A DNA stretch of 64,000 bases from Dallia pectoralis (GCA_029465975.1 CM055736.1:8236238-8300237), one strand, 5' to 3'. Positions 1 through 11,473 are shown, counted from the stretch's first letter. A program made the numbers and translations. The notes: generated by a model not told the origin, from the sequence alone.

Positions 1-839
1 CCACATAAATGTGTATCTATACTGAATGAATGAACCAATTAGTTCATGGAAAACACAGATATTAAAACCAATATTCAGAAAACCATCATGCATTACAACA
101 TGCTTGCAAATCTAATAAATATTTTTTTAAATGTAAAATGGTGGGGCGGGTCTGCTCCAGTAACACCTGGAATCCATTACAGTTCCTTCCCAAGAGGTGA
201 GGCACCAGGAGGCCTTCCACTACCCCTGCTGTGACCCAGAAGGCGAGGAGAATGGAAGTGACAGACACACTGGACTTCCCTGTGAACACAGTTGAAGGGC
301 AAGGTACAAAAGCGGTCCATCTTTTGGTGAGAACGGTGAACTGCAAGTTGTTTTTTAATGGTACTCCACATAGATAGATCAGTAGATAGGCTAATGTGAT
401 ACAGCCTCTATAAATCAGAATGGAGCAATTTGGCAGCCATCTTGCCTTCTAAACCATCTACAAAATAAAATATGATATAAGTGGCATTTTAAGTTCCTAT
501 AATGGTTACATTTTCTTAATATAAATTAAATAACCACTGTCATGCATAGCATAATGCATACAATAACAACATCTCAGAGCATTAACAAATCCATTAAAGT
601 TTACATAGTTTCAATAGTTTACATGGTTTACGTAGTTTCAATAGTTTACATGGTTTACATGGTTTAAGAGTTCAAATGGGATTTGGTCTAATCTAGGAAG
701 ATACAGGATAGTATTTTGAGTACTGAAAATGTATATTTCTTAATGTATATTTCCTAATTTCCAAAGATAACAATTAAAATATCTGAATTGAAATATTTTG
801 CAATTATATTAGCAAAGATGAAAAAAGTTATGTTGCGTT
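1..839. other. Intergenic AT-rich stretch, no supported gene
   Basis: I see no convincing gene here. Short tandem copies of a 'gtttacatggtttac/gtagtttcaata' motif lie at about 600-670. On the minus strand at about 177-290 a short open frame follows a plausible acceptor and ends in a stop, but without a recognisable family. It is listed only as a weak observation in the findings. Confidence 0.4.
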
Positions 840-1255
840 CGTTTACAGTTCACTTGTCAGTCTTTTTTGTTCTGATAAATCAATACTATTACTTTCGAGT
901 AATTGCCAGGAAACTAAAGATTACATAAAATGCAATGTACAACTTCCTTCACAGAACAGCTAAAAAAGTCTCTAACCAGAACAGAAAGAGGAGTGGGAGG
1001 CTCAACTGAGCAAGAGTACAAATATTAGTGTCTAGTTTGAGAAACAGATGCCCTACAGATCTGCCAGCTTTATTTAATATTACTCACAAAACACCAATCT
1101 CAGACTGGCCAATAAAAATAAAAGATGAGGATGGGGAAAAGAACAAAATCCATGGGCACTGGATTATCTCAAAGGAATTGACAACTAGAATGCCAAAGGT
1201 CTGCCAGACTGTAATTGCTGCAAATAGAGGATTGTTTGACGAAAGCTATGTTTGA
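840..1255 (+). mobile_element. Decayed Tc1/mariner-like transposon fragment (salmonid-type family)
   Basis: The stretch reads like the N-terminal transposase region of a Tc1 family common in salmonids. Recognisable pieces are the segment around 'ttccttcacagaacagc' (about 942), 'aaccagaacagaaagagg' (about 975), 'agtttgagaaacagatgcc' (about 1033) and 'agactggccaataaaaataa' (about 1102). The conceptual translation contains SSLRNR and a later SDWPIKIK block, but the helix-turn-helix part between them is deleted and frames are broken. It is non-functional. Family assignment is from memory of the repeat, not from a search. Confidence 0.6.
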
Positions 1256-1507
1256 AGGACGCAATTATTTTATCAAGTACAAAACAGTATTTCAAATGTT
1301 TTCAATGACGATATTTCATATTAATTTTGACAAATGTCCTATTCAATGAATTCATGAAAAAAGGACATATCTTATTGGCCACAAACGTTTGTGCAGTAGT
1401 AGTAGTTACATTGAAACCTTAATTTAGTTTTGTAGAAATTCATATTTTACAAAATTTGGTATGCTCAGGTGTAACTAGGCTTTTTGTAAACAAAAGCTAC
1501 CCAATAT

Positions 1508-1520
1508 TGCCACCTGCTGG
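1508..1520 (-). promoter_or_regulatory. Candidate CTCF motif
   Basis: On the minus strand the site reads CCAGCAGGTGGCA, which fits the core CTCF consensus CCASYAGRKGGCR at every position. It lies about 330 bp upstream of the ncaph2 start region and is oriented away from the second candidate at 1769. Occupancy is unknown. Confidence 0.4.
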
Positions 1521-1768
1521 TTATTGCCAGTAATTACGTTTTAGACATACATTATTTCTCAATCACACACTTGCACAAAGCGCAGGGCTCGCTTTCTTGT
1601 TTATGTATTAGAACATGTTGTAAAAAAATGATCATACTTACCTCAATGATTTATCTATTTTATTGTGGATAAATTAGTACGGCACAAAGTAATACCATGA
1701 CTAGGGTTAGGTGTCTTGACTTCTTAGATAGAACTACATGTCCCAGCTCTGCTGTATTTGCACTCCCG

Positions 1769-1783
1769 CCAGCAGATGGCGCG
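1769..1783 (+). promoter_or_regulatory. Candidate CTCF motif at ncaph2 promoter
   Basis: CCAGCAGATGGCGCG matches 14 of 15 positions of the CTCF core consensus CCASYAGRKGGCRSY. It sits in a locally GC/CpG-rich patch (1765-1860) about 70 bp upstream of a YY1-type initiator motif, so it belongs to the ncaph2 promoter region. Function is inferred only. Confidence 0.45.
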
Positions 1784-1841
1784 GTAGGCGCCGCCGTCAG
1801 AATTTAAACAGTAAGCGAAGAAGAAAACTCGCGCTGAAATA

Positions 1842-1853
1842 CAATATGGCGGC
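1842..1853 (+). promoter_or_regulatory. YY1-type element at the probable ncaph2 start site
   Basis: CAATATGGCGGC matches the YY1 consensus CAAnATGGCGGC, which in TATA-less housekeeping promoters typically lies just downstream of the transcription start. The surrounding 100 bp is CpG-rich compared with the AT-rich flanks. Together with the donor at 1955 it suggests transcription of ncaph2 starts close to 1830-1845. Confidence 0.5.
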
Positions 1854-1954
1854 TGCGCGGTTCTTTTGAATAGGAATTATAAATTCATCAAAAGCATTAC
1901 ATATTTGGATTAGCTTTTTTTCTGAATCAACATATAGGGATTAGACCAGCGTTG
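1854..1954 (+). other. Probable noncoding first exon of ncaph2 (5' UTR)
   Basis: Downstream of the YY1-type motif, a strong donor (GTTG|GTGAGTACC, GT at 1955-1956) would end a noncoding first exon. The next exon would begin at 2834, seven bases before the ATG at 2841. The 5' limit is approximate and inferred from the promoter motif; no transcript evidence was available. Confidence 0.45.
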
Positions 1955-2329
1955 GTGAGTACCTCTGTCTTGTGAGACCTAGTATGTGACTAGTTGCTAC
2001 ATAATAAGTAAAGCACACTTTTACAGTGTTGTGTCATAGTTTCGCTAGCTGGTTGTATATTATTGTTGAAATTGTACAACACGTAGATAAGTAATGACGT
2101 TCGTAGTTACAATAATTATAACAATTATGTCTACGTAAGTTCGCTACTTGTCGGGGAATAATGTTCACTAGTTACCGTAGTTTAAAAAGCCTAAATGGCA
2201 ACCATTGTCTTTCTGCAAGTATTGGCACCCTGGGTAAATATGATCAAAAAAGGTTGATACAAATGCCATTGTGTTTATCAGTTGAATGTAAATATAAGTT
2301 CAATCTAACCTTTTTGGTGAGAATGAAAA

Positions 2330-2750
2330 AAAAAACACTGTCACCAATCCACAGATTTTATGCACTATAGTGGCAAATAACTTTAATTGGAACATGGTCC
2401 TATGGGGCGATTGGACTAAAACATAAGTTAGGCGACAATCATCACAGGTTGGTTTGGAGTAAAAGCTGTGTATTATGGAGGTGGGTCTGTGGTGTTTTGG
2501 GGCTCTTTTAATGCAAAGTCACTGGGGACCTTATAATAAGTCCCCAAGTACTTTTATGCCAAAACAGATCTGCCTCTACGAGGAGGCAGGTCTCCTAGAA
2601 CAACAATCAAAAGCATATATCCAAATCCACACACTAAAATGGCTCACTGACCATAAAATCAAGATTTTCCAATGGCCATTAGTCCCCTAACATAAAAACC
2701 ATTGCCAAACTTGTGGGTTAAGCCAAAGAGAGTACACACGATTCACGCAA
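2330..2750 (+). mobile_element. Decayed Tc1-like transposase fragment in ncaph2 5' intron
   Basis: Broken translation gives a tryptophan-rich VLW.DWTK-like block near 2395, then the tail part of a Tc1 catalytic domain. That part includes a segment like the Tc1 'GG.SVMVWG' region at about 2478-2510 and KWLTDHKIKIFQWP at about 2639-2680, which corresponds to the block before the 'PxSPDLNPIEN' motif of Tc1 transposases. Several stops and frame changes make it a fossil. It lies in the intron between the noncoding exon and the first coding exon of ncaph2. Confidence 0.6.
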
Positions 2751-2773
2751 TTAACCTGATGTTTTTTCTGGTA

Positions 2774-2816
2774 TTGTTGACGCTTGATGACAATATTTGT
2801 CATCAAGCGTCAACAA
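2774..2816. repeat. Perfect 20-bp inverted repeat with 3-nt loop beside the ncaph2 splice acceptor
   Basis: Arms 2774-2793 and 2797-2816 are exact reverse complements, separated by the loop TAT (arm core TTGACGCTTGATGACAA). The structure ends 17 nt before the acceptor of the ATG-bearing exon (AG at 2832-2833). It therefore occupies the place where the branch point would normally lie. In RNA it would form a very stable stem. It is either a small palindromic element or an intron structure. Confidence 0.85.
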
Positions 2817-2840
2817 CGATTTTCTTTTTTTAGGGAAGCA

Positions 2841-5800
2841 ATGGAAACAGCAGAGACTCGATTCGCCCATTTGTTGCGGCCTATCCGGGAGCTGACGAAA
2901 AACTGGGACATTGATGTGGCTTCAGAGTTAGCAGATTACCTGGAGGAGGTAGAAGCGAGAGGCATTTGTTAATATTCTGCTGACTCATTTATTGTTTTCA
3001 TCAGGTGTCTATAATAGTTCAGATTGGACTGGCCCTAGTTTAGGCCACCAAGCAGCACACATTTAGATTCTTTGTAAGGGGCCAGGAGAGGGCTTATGGT
3101 GGGTAGAGTACTGGCTGATGGAGGACCATAACACCCAGTTAGCAGAGAGTTATTTGATAACTTGGTGTTTAAAACTAGCAAAATCAAATTGTTTTGGGAT
3201 AGGATAGGCTTGTAGGAGTCAACAGAGCGCTGTTACATTCGGCCTTCAAGACATTTTCTTAACCACGTCTCTGTAATGACACAACTGTCCATTGGTAAAT
3301 TATAGGCACACCAAGTGTCTAGTGTTAACATGCAGATGAAGACCTTTAAGGACAAGCCAAAATCCTCAGAATATATGTTAGGAATGAGCCTATAATTGGA
3401 AAAAAAATGTTTAAGTGAAATATTGACAAGAATAGGTTCGCTTAAAATTTCGGTTGCCTTTAGGAACCTGTTAAGGAAGCATTCACATAACCACCTTTCT
3501 GTTTTGAATGCGCATGAAAAGGTTTGTGCTAGTAGTTATTGATTCCATTTTTCTTTCATACTGTCTTCATTTCATCTGGCAGTTGGATGAGATGTGCATC
3601 TCCTTCGACGGAGGAAAAACAACTCTGAACTTTGCAGAAGCGGCGCTGCTAATTCAAGGCTCAGCATGCATTTACAGCAAAAAGGTCAGAAGGTGCTTGG
3701 TAGAGAAACGTTTTAGACTGGTTTGATGGCATTTTACCAAACAATGATTCCGATGTGTTGTCCGTAAGTAGTAAGGGGATACCTTATAATTATTGTTTAA
3801 TTCAGGTGGAACATCTGTATAACCTGGTGTACCAAACTCTGGACTACATGAACGACAGAAACAAAAAGTATGTTCCCTGCATCGCGCTGTGTAGACACAA
3901 GGCACTACTCAAGCCATCACAGTTTTTGGTGCCTCCTCACTTCATTTGCTGTTGATCTGAACAAAACTGTTTATGTACTTTACAGAAAAGATAAACAAGC
4001 AGTGACACCTGGAGAGGACGGTACAGATGGGTCCACAAAAAACAAAACAAATGATGACGGCGGGGTAAGAGAGTGGAGATGTGGGCTGTGACATACAGGG
4101 TTTAAAAACACTGGCCAGAGAGCTGTGGCTATGACATACAGGGTTTAAAAACACTGGCCAGAGAGCCGTGGGCTGTGACATACAGGGTTTAAAAACACTG
4201 GCCAGAGAGCCGTGGGCTGTGACATACAGGGTTTAAAAACACTGGCCAGAGAGCCGTGGGCTGTGATGTACAGGGTTTAAAACACTGGCCAGAGAGCTGT
4301 GGGCTGTGACAAACAGGGTTTAAAACACTGGCCAGAGAGCTGTGGGCTGTGACATACAGGGTTTAAAACACTGGCCAGAGAGCTGTGGAGGGTGTGTGGC
4401 AGGCTTTAGTTCCAACCCGGCGCTGTAATCACCTGATTTTAATTATGTTTTTAGTTTACCCTGTTGGACCAGGAGACACAGAATGTCTCGCAGCAGTCTG
4501 TGATGAAGAATGAGGGGACAACGGTGGGTTTCCCTTTGATTGGTGTTTAAATGACATGTCGATCTTTAAGCAGATGTGTGTGTGCATATCCACCATTGTT
4601 CTGTGTGTGTTCTCTAGAACGTAGATGTGGCTCCACTTCCTCCTGAGTCTCTGATTCTTCCAGAGGCGTTTGAGAAACAAAAGCTTCTTCTGATCAGGTT
4701 GGGTTCAAATCCACAGTTTGAAGCGTCTCACCTAATACTTCTGTGGAGCAATGGTATTTAGTTAGCCCATAGATGGTTAACCCATCTAGATGCCTTGTTA
4801 ATGGAACTTCCACTGGCATTCATATAAGTATATTTGTGTGTGTTTGTGCTAAAGTATCAAAGGGGAGGTGCTAGGCAGCTGTAAAGACTACAGGATCAAC
4901 ACGTTTAGTCCGGACGCCTTGGGGATCATCTGTCTCTTTCTTGCCTCCTCTCAGTCCTCCCTTCTCAGGGACACCCAGCCTAAAACACCGTTGGGGCCCA
5001 TCCCTCTGTTAGAACTCCAAGGTACAGAAGCATATATAGATGGATACACTAAATCTGCATTACTATATCTATTTATTCTTATTACACTGCTGTGGTAAAG
5101 GAAATGAACTGAGCAATGATTTATCAATTCACTTTTTTTCCGTATGGTTAAGAATCATTGAAGGGAATGTTGTACATTTAGTCAAGTAGCATAATGAGAT
5201 GTGCTAAGGACGCGTTCTAGTTCACCATGACTTCACATGTTCTTTGTGTTTTTCTGGACCATGAATATGACCAAAAGCTGTCTACAAGCAAATCAGTTAT
5301 GTCAAAGTTGTTCTCTGAGTGGGGTTGTGGCCTCTAGAAAGAGTGAGTTTACCCATTGTTGGATAGGGTGCTCATGCTTTTGTTAATCAGTTTCAGTTTG
5401 TTGTCCAATGTGAAATCGAATACAGTAGGGGAATACGAGCGCGTCGGAAATGATCAAGTTTTCATTCAAACGTAAGCTCAAAACAGTGTGAAATAGGCCT
5501 TTACTTATGTGCTACGTACCAGGTCCACCTCACGTCAGGTTTTCTTTAATCTGTATTTGTTAGCTCGGGCTGGGTGCTTATCTCCTTATTGTGGTTGTGC
5601 GTGAAGATGGCGCGGAGCTTGCAGGAGTGGATGCTGTTGCCGGGGGTGACTGTGGTGACTGTGGTGATGAAGGAGCAGAGAACTTCATGCCCCTAGAGGA
5701 CAATGGGACGGAGATGGACCAGGGTCTGGAGGAGCATGTTGACAGACACCAGGTTCGAGTGGAGATATCACACATACAGAGCAACCGTACCTCCATGTGT

Positions 5801-8800
5801 TGGGATTATAATCTCTAGTTGTTCTCATCCAGGCCCTTGGTGAAGGGAGGAGGCTGAGAGAGAGGGGAGTCCAGCCAGTCAGTGAGGAGGAAACAAACAA
5901 ACAGGTGGCAGAGGAGGACAGGGTACATGTCAGAAGGACTACAGACACTGAGGATAAACCACAAAACATTTATACACAGAATTTATGTTTTTTAAGCTTT
6001 ATGTAACGCTTGTTTTTGTGATGGTTTTAATGCAGGCAAACATATGGAGGTTACATGACCTTTATGAAACAGTCGGAGAAGACAAGCCTCTGAAAACAGG
6101 TGAGGGCCCTGTCCATTCTTTGGGTTACTGACAGCATCACACCGTATAACCTATGTCTGTGTTAAATGCATGTTTTTTTTGCTGTAGGGATATGTTATAA
6201 GGTTCCACCCGGTCTGGATGATTCTGGAAAAGGAAAAAGGAAAGGCCCCTCTGCACTGCAAGACTTTTGGAGCTGGTATACTGGCACATGTAAGTCGTGT
6301 GTGTGTGGGTGTGTGGGTGTAAAGACTAAATTGAAGGTATCTAAACAGAGATGTTGTTGCAGATGATCCTCCTGAGTCAAAGCTGAAGACGGGACCCAAG
6401 TATACAGGTAATAGTGGACCTCACAACTCCATCACTTCTCCTCAAGTTAGTCGATTGTATGATACTCAAAGCCAATGGGGTTTCTGTTACAGACCTGAAT
6501 TACATCTATTTGAGTAAAATGAAAGACAAACTGAGGACCCGTAAGAAGATTCTGAGAAAAACGGTATGTGTGTGTGTGCCAGTGTTTGGATCACGTGTTT
6601 CCCCAGTTATTTAATATCCCCGGCCCACCTCGGCTTTTTTCTTTGGGATCGCCACGGTCCTAGGTCATAGTATGAATGAGAGAGCAGTTGAGTGAATGAG
6701 AGGCACACGCTTTAAGCTTGGCTTGTTTCACCTGATGTCTCCTTGCAGTGCTGTACATTAGACATCAGATTAGCACACTGGAGCCCAGGGTGTTGTTCAA
6801 CACTACAATACCCAATATATCCATACCATTGGAATTATTTAAAGGAGTCACATTGAAGTGCATTGAAAAATAGACATGTAATAGTGAGTTGTAGCCCATT
6901 CAAAAGTGCAATTGATATTTAAGAGCGATCTGCAACATATTCTGAAATTGACCCTAAATTCTTGTACTTCTATGGGTTATGAGTGACAGCTGGTGCTGTT
7001 CTGACTTTCTGCTTTTGCACTTACAGGGTGTGTTTGTGTCTGACGAGGAGCTGAAGAGGACGTACCTGCAGCTGGATGAAAGGGAAGACGGTGGGGTTGA
7101 TGATGTGGAGGGCTTCAGACATCACAACTCACCAGACCTGAATGGTGACCAGTCTGACGATGAACATGAACCCTTACCGGTCGAAGACCCAGCTGATTTT
7201 CTGTGTGGACAGGACTTTATACCAGGTAGATGCTATTCTGTTTGTCCCGGTTCGCATCCGTATTCATTTTGACAACAATAACAAAAAATACCGGTCAACG
7301 GCCTTTGTGAACCAACACCCCAAAAGGCAAAGTATTAAGAGAAATTATGTTTCTGCTCTATTTGTTAAATAGTTCGATAATTGTATTATATTGCCACTAA
7401 TGTTGATGGGCAATGTAGGTTAATGGCAATTGTGGACAACATTGCTTACAAACAAAAAGCAGAAATACTACAAAGCATAGTTTTAAGTGTTTAGACTGAC
7501 ACTGTTTCTGCTGATGCCAGGGGCGGACTTGGAAGCACTGAGTTATGAAGACCTGGTCAGGAAGAGTGTGGTATGTATATAATGGCATGTCCTAGTCGTG
7601 CATTGGTCCAGGCGAAATGTTCTATGTAGATCGCTGTTAAAACACATCCCCTCTTACTTGATTTTAGGAGCAGTTCCTGGTCAACTCCCAGGGTTATGCC
7701 CAGGAGACAGCCCTGTCAAAGAGAGTGAAGGAATGGGAGGACAAAATGCAACCAGAGCTCAACTATCAGGTAAACTGGACTACATACTTTAAATCAGTTT
7801 CTGTTTGAAAACATGATCTGCCAGTTTTAACTGGATGCAATGTCTGTGTACTCTGCTACAACAGATTACATTGGAATTAATCTAAGGCTTTTGATTTAAT
7901 TGTATTTTGCACAAAGGTAACTATTGCAATTCTGACATCCCTGTGCTTGGTTAAAAACTTTTTGGACAATTATTGCCTAAATATTTTTTATTTCATGGAA
8001 CATACCCGTTTTGTGCAGTGAATTAACTGATTAGGCACACCTATGAGGTGACATGTGGAACTGAGCTAACTGTAAACTATTTATTCTTGCTCAAAATACA
8101 GAATTTCCTAAATCTGGTTTAGGAGCATCATATACAAAAAAATATAATTTCCCTCTATTGTGACATTAAAGAAAAACACAATGAATTGATGAAGTGGTTC
8201 ATTTTAGTGACAATTTGATACAAATATAACATTAAGTGTTACACTAAATTACTTTACTTCATGGTGCTGACAACACCTGGGCTGTGGGTTTACCTCCTGT
8301 GGGGAGCCCGAACAAATAGAAGTATGACAATGTATGCACTCATTTCTCTAAGTCTGCTAACTTAAATGTGGGTAGATACTTCTGCAATCCCATGTAGCTC
8401 TTCGGCTAACCCTTCTAAACCTCCCTGTCTTTAGGAGGAGCGTCCTGCTTTTGACATCCATGACTATGGCGACAGGATCGTAGGGGCGTTGAGTAGCGTG
8501 GGCCACAGGAGGTCCTTCGCCTCCGTAGTAAATGGCATGGACAACTTTGAGGCCTGCAAATACATGCTGGCTTCCCTACAGTTGGTGAGTTGTGTGTGCA
8601 AATGATTGCGGTCAAATAAAGCGTAACGATTTGGTAACATGGGTTCAGCGTTCGTGCCGCTTAACACGTGATCTGTTCAGATGCTTGATTTGCCTGAATT
8701 ACAAATTGGTTTTCGATGGATGTGTATTTGCCTTGGAATTCAGGACACGTCAGAAAGAGGTTCTTATTGTGATCTCCTCCTCAGGCCAATGACTACACGG

Positions 8801-8934
8801 TGGAAATTGACCAGAGTGAGGGTCTGGAGGAGAGCATAGACACCATGGGCCTCACGCTGCTCAACAAACACCGGGCCAACCAGCGATTTAAAAACGCCCC
8901 CGTAGCGACACAGGCAACTTCCTGTCCTACATGA
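2841..8934 (+). CDS. NCAPH2, condensin-2 complex subunit H2 (kleisin beta), 18 coding exons
   Basis: Kleisin subunit that bridges the SMC2/SMC4 heads of condensin II in the nucleus during chromosome condensation. Exons: 2841-2948, 3583-3684, 3806-3867, 3986-4064, 4455-4523, 4618-4697, 4879-5021, 5607-5752, 5833-5904 (or 5922), 6036-6099, 6188-6289, 6363-6407, 6493-6563, 7027-7225, 7521-7570, 7668-7769, 8435-8584, 8785-8934. Phases agree at every junction and give about 597 (or 603) residues, close to the 605 of human. The N-terminal kleisin domain is clear (RFAHLLRPIRELTKNW, then ISFDGGKTTLNFAEAALLIQG, SMC2-binding side). The centre is acidic and poorly conserved. The C-terminal winged-helix part (FDIHDYGDRI, MLASLQLANDYTVEI) is well conserved. 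Uncertain points are the acceptor at 5607 (another in-phase AG lies downstream) and the end of exon 9. The tail after RFKNAP is unlike human. Confidence 0.93.
4084..4388 (+). repeat. Minisatellite, 43-44 bp unit, about 7 copies
   Basis: Units of 'acatacagggtttaaaa...' begin at 4091, 4134, 4178, 4222, 4266, 4309 and 4352. Differences are single-base changes and an A-run of 4 or 5. It lies in ncaph2 coding intron 4, 20 bp after the donor at 4065. The array is followed by a short stretch resembling a common fish interspersed repeat (about 4390-4445). Confidence 0.9.
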
Positions 8935-9287
8935 CCCATTTGTTTAGTTTTTTACCTCGTTTGCGTGACTTGGACTTATCCTGCTCGTCCACAGACCACC
9001 CCCATGTGTCTGTGTGAGGCCACTTGTTGTGGACAACTGGTAATGAACGGAACCTGTTGGCACCCGTTCTCTTGCTTGCTCTGCTACTTACTTATTTCCA
9101 CTTCCTGTATATTGTTGATCTGACTGTCCTCTATATATACATACTGTATTTCTGTCTATCATCGTCTCCTGGTTTTTAGTTAGGAGAAAGCTTTTATTTA
9201 CCTACATTTACACATTTCACACTGTTGTGTGTTTGAGTTAATTGACAACTCACAAGAATGAACTATTTGTCATTGTATACATTGCTT

Positions 9288-9293
9288 TTTATT
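9288..9293 (-). terminator. Candidate sco2 polyadenylation signal
   Basis: AATAAA read on the minus strand, about 345 nt after the sco2 stop codon. It falls inside the probable ncaph2 3' UTR, so the two convergent transcripts would overlap by a few tens of bases. Confidence 0.4.
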
Positions 9294-9337
9294 GTATGTA
9301 GAACTAGTCATACAATTTCGAGAGCGAGACACCTTTC

Positions 9338-9343
9338 AATAAA
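9338..9343 (+). terminator. Candidate ncaph2 polyadenylation signal
   Basis: Canonical AATAAA about 400 nt after the ncaph2 stop codon, followed by T/G-rich sequence. It is the first canonical signal I see on + after the stop. Confidence 0.55.
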
Positions 9344-9638
9344 TTGCCCTGTGTATTTTAAGAGCATAATCAAATGCAAAAATCATGTTTGGCTGGTTTA
9401 TAAGAAATATCGTTTTTTTTACATAGCCCAATTTTAAGAAAAAAATAAACATCTACTTTTGTCCATATTGTACTGGTACTTTTTATCCAGTTCATTTTTA
9501 GTGTCAGACAAAAACAATCCATGGCACATATAATCTGAAAGAAGCGTTAATATTGTTGTGGTCTGGGCATCCTTTCTCACTGGCCATCTTGGGCATCTGA
9601 CCTATAGTTTGCTTTACTGGTCATAACAGTACTGTCAT

Positions 9639-10553
9639 TCAATCGGGGAGTTTAACATAGCTTTTCATATGGTTCCTGATGCTCTCAGCAATCTGCGTGT
9701 CGTTTTTCATCCTGTTGTAGTAGTCCAGGAAAAGTCCATCTGGGCTGACGAGGTAAATGAGGATGGTGTGGTCCACTATATAGTCTCCGTCATCATCCTT
9801 AGGTCCAGCGCTGGCATATACCCTGTAGTCCTTCCCTGCAACCTTCACCTCCTCTGGGGTACCAGTCAAGCCTATCAACCGGGGGTGGAAGTCTTTGACA
9901 TATATCTCCAGGGCCGCCACGTCGTCTCGTTCCGGGTCGACCGTCACAAACAGCGGCTGGACTGCTGGCAGTGAAGGGTCCTTGTCCAGAGCCGTCACTA
10001 CAGCAGACAGCTTATCCAGTTCGTCGGGGCAGATGTCCGGGCAGTGGGTAAAGCCGAAATACAGCAGCACCCAGCTGCCCAGGAAGTCTTTTTTGGTCCT
10101 GCGGCACCCCCTGTGGTCGAGAAGGCTGAAGTCTCCTTGGCCCACAGCCACCTGTTTCAGCTGTTCTATTCGCTGCCGCCGATACTGCTGCTCCTTCTCG
10201 TTGTGCACGTACCACCAGGTGCCCAGAATGCCGCCGCCGAACAGCAGGGTAACGGCAAGACGCGTACGCAGCTTGATCTTAGCGGAGGTTGTGTTGGAGC
10301 CCTGGGAGAGGAAGGCTCTCTGGGTAATATGGGGAAGGGAGAGGGGGCAACTGAAACTCTTCTGTGAGTATGTCAGAGGCCATGTCTTGTGTGTAGAAGT
10401 GTTTTGTCTGCAAAGAGTGGTTTGTGTGGAATTATAAGTCTGTAGGGTTGCTAAAGACTTCGAGACGCGTCTTGGTAGTCTCCCCAAAGCTTGTTGGCAG
10501 TCACTGCCTACGTAGCCTACAAGTCCCAGCATCCTTCTCTCCAGACGAAACAT
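9639..10553 (-). CDS. SCO2, mitochondrial copper chaperone for cytochrome c oxidase assembly
   Basis: Inner-membrane, thioredoxin-fold protein that delivers copper to the CuA site of COX2. From the ATG at 10553 the product is 304 residues. It has an Arg/Ser/Thr-rich mitochondrial presequence, a membrane segment at about 99-115 (LAVTLLFGGGILGTWWY), then the Sco domain. That domain carries the copper-binding CPDIC motif (Cys171, Cys175), VTVDPERDD, and the distal histidine in VDHT (His262). The frame stays open to an upstream ATG at 10652. I chose 10553 because a good acceptor (polypyrimidine then CTAG, exon start 10569) lies just upstream, implying a noncoding first exon with a donor near 10896. 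A single coding exon, as in human SCO2, and tail-to-tail position with ncaph2 favour sco2 over sco1. Confidence 0.93.
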   Translation of the reverse strand: MFRLERRMLGLVGYVGSDCQQALGRLPRRVSKSLATLQTYNSTQTTLCRQNTSTHKTWPLTYSQKSFSCPLSLPHITQRAFLSQGSNTTSAKIKLRTRLAVTLLFGGGILGTWWYVHNEKEQQYRRQRIEQLKQVAVGQGDFSLLDHRGCRRTKKDFLGSWVLLYFGFTHCPDICPDELDKLSAVVTALDKDPSLPAVQPLFVTVDPERDDVAALEIYVKDFHPRLIGLTGTPEEVKVAGKDYRVYASAGPKDDDGDYIVDHTILIYLVSPDGLFLDYYNRMKNDTQIAESIRNHMKSYVKLPD

Positions 10554-11458
10554 GCTTCCCACAGTAAACCTAGATGTGTAGGAGAATAGTGATAAGCAAG
10601 CTGGTCCACTCGATTTCGCTCTGTGCTGAAACTGACCAATCAACAGCCGCACACCATAGCTAGTAGTCTACTAGCCAAAACCCATAAAATTGTCCAAGCC
10701 TAATTGGCTACATTTAATTTTAAAAAACGACTGCGATAGCAAGCAACGCCAGAAGCTAACTAGCTGCTATTGATACGTTAAGCCTAGTTGCTGTGTTATG
10801 CGCAACGAGAAGGCAATTCAAATTAGGTACGCTTTAACATAACAGGTTGGTTATCGTACGAGTAATTATAATAGATATACATCTTCAGACCATACCTGAA
10901 CTTGCCGGCTGGTCGACCTTTACATGCGCACACTTCCTCATATACTAGCCGTTGCCAGAGATACTTTGGAGGAGATGGGAAACGTCACTATAATATGTTA
11001 ACGCCCACTCGTTTCTATTACGTTTGTCAATTGGCCGCTTGATGTATTAAATGTGAGTAGGCGTACCCCTTCATAGGCTGAATGTGACGTGTTTAAGCGT
11101 CAGCTCAGAAACAACAGCGCAAATTACACGTGCAGACGCACAACCTAATAACTATTGTCCCAGATATTGGATATTAACCGTAATGTTTATAATGCTTCTT
11201 TTTCGTGACGTTTAGTATCTATTAAGAAAATGATGTGTCTCGACATGCGTTACAACCATGGTTTTCAGTTAATTTACCTATGTATTCCATTTCTGCTGTT
11301 ACGACGTCAGTCACTTTTAGATACTTTTATTCGAAAAACGGCTATCAACTAAATGCAGCCAAAAACTAAACATCTGATGGGAAAAATATTGAAATGTAGA
11401 ATGTTCACAAATGTTATTGTCTCTGTCACGTCCGCAGATTCGTGTGTTTTTACACCTA

Positions 11459-11473
11459 CCTCTGGGTGGCGCT
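11459..11473 (+). promoter_or_regulatory. CTCF-like motif
   Basis: CCTCTGGGTGGCGCT agrees with 13 of 15 positions of the CTCF core consensus. It lies in the divergent intergenic space upstream of both sco2 (-) and ccdc136 (+), a plausible boundary position. Binding is not shown. Confidence 0.3.

Noticed and set aside
9669..10437. Plus-strand open frames opposite sco2
   Set aside because: Antisense shadows of the sco2 coding exon with no domain.
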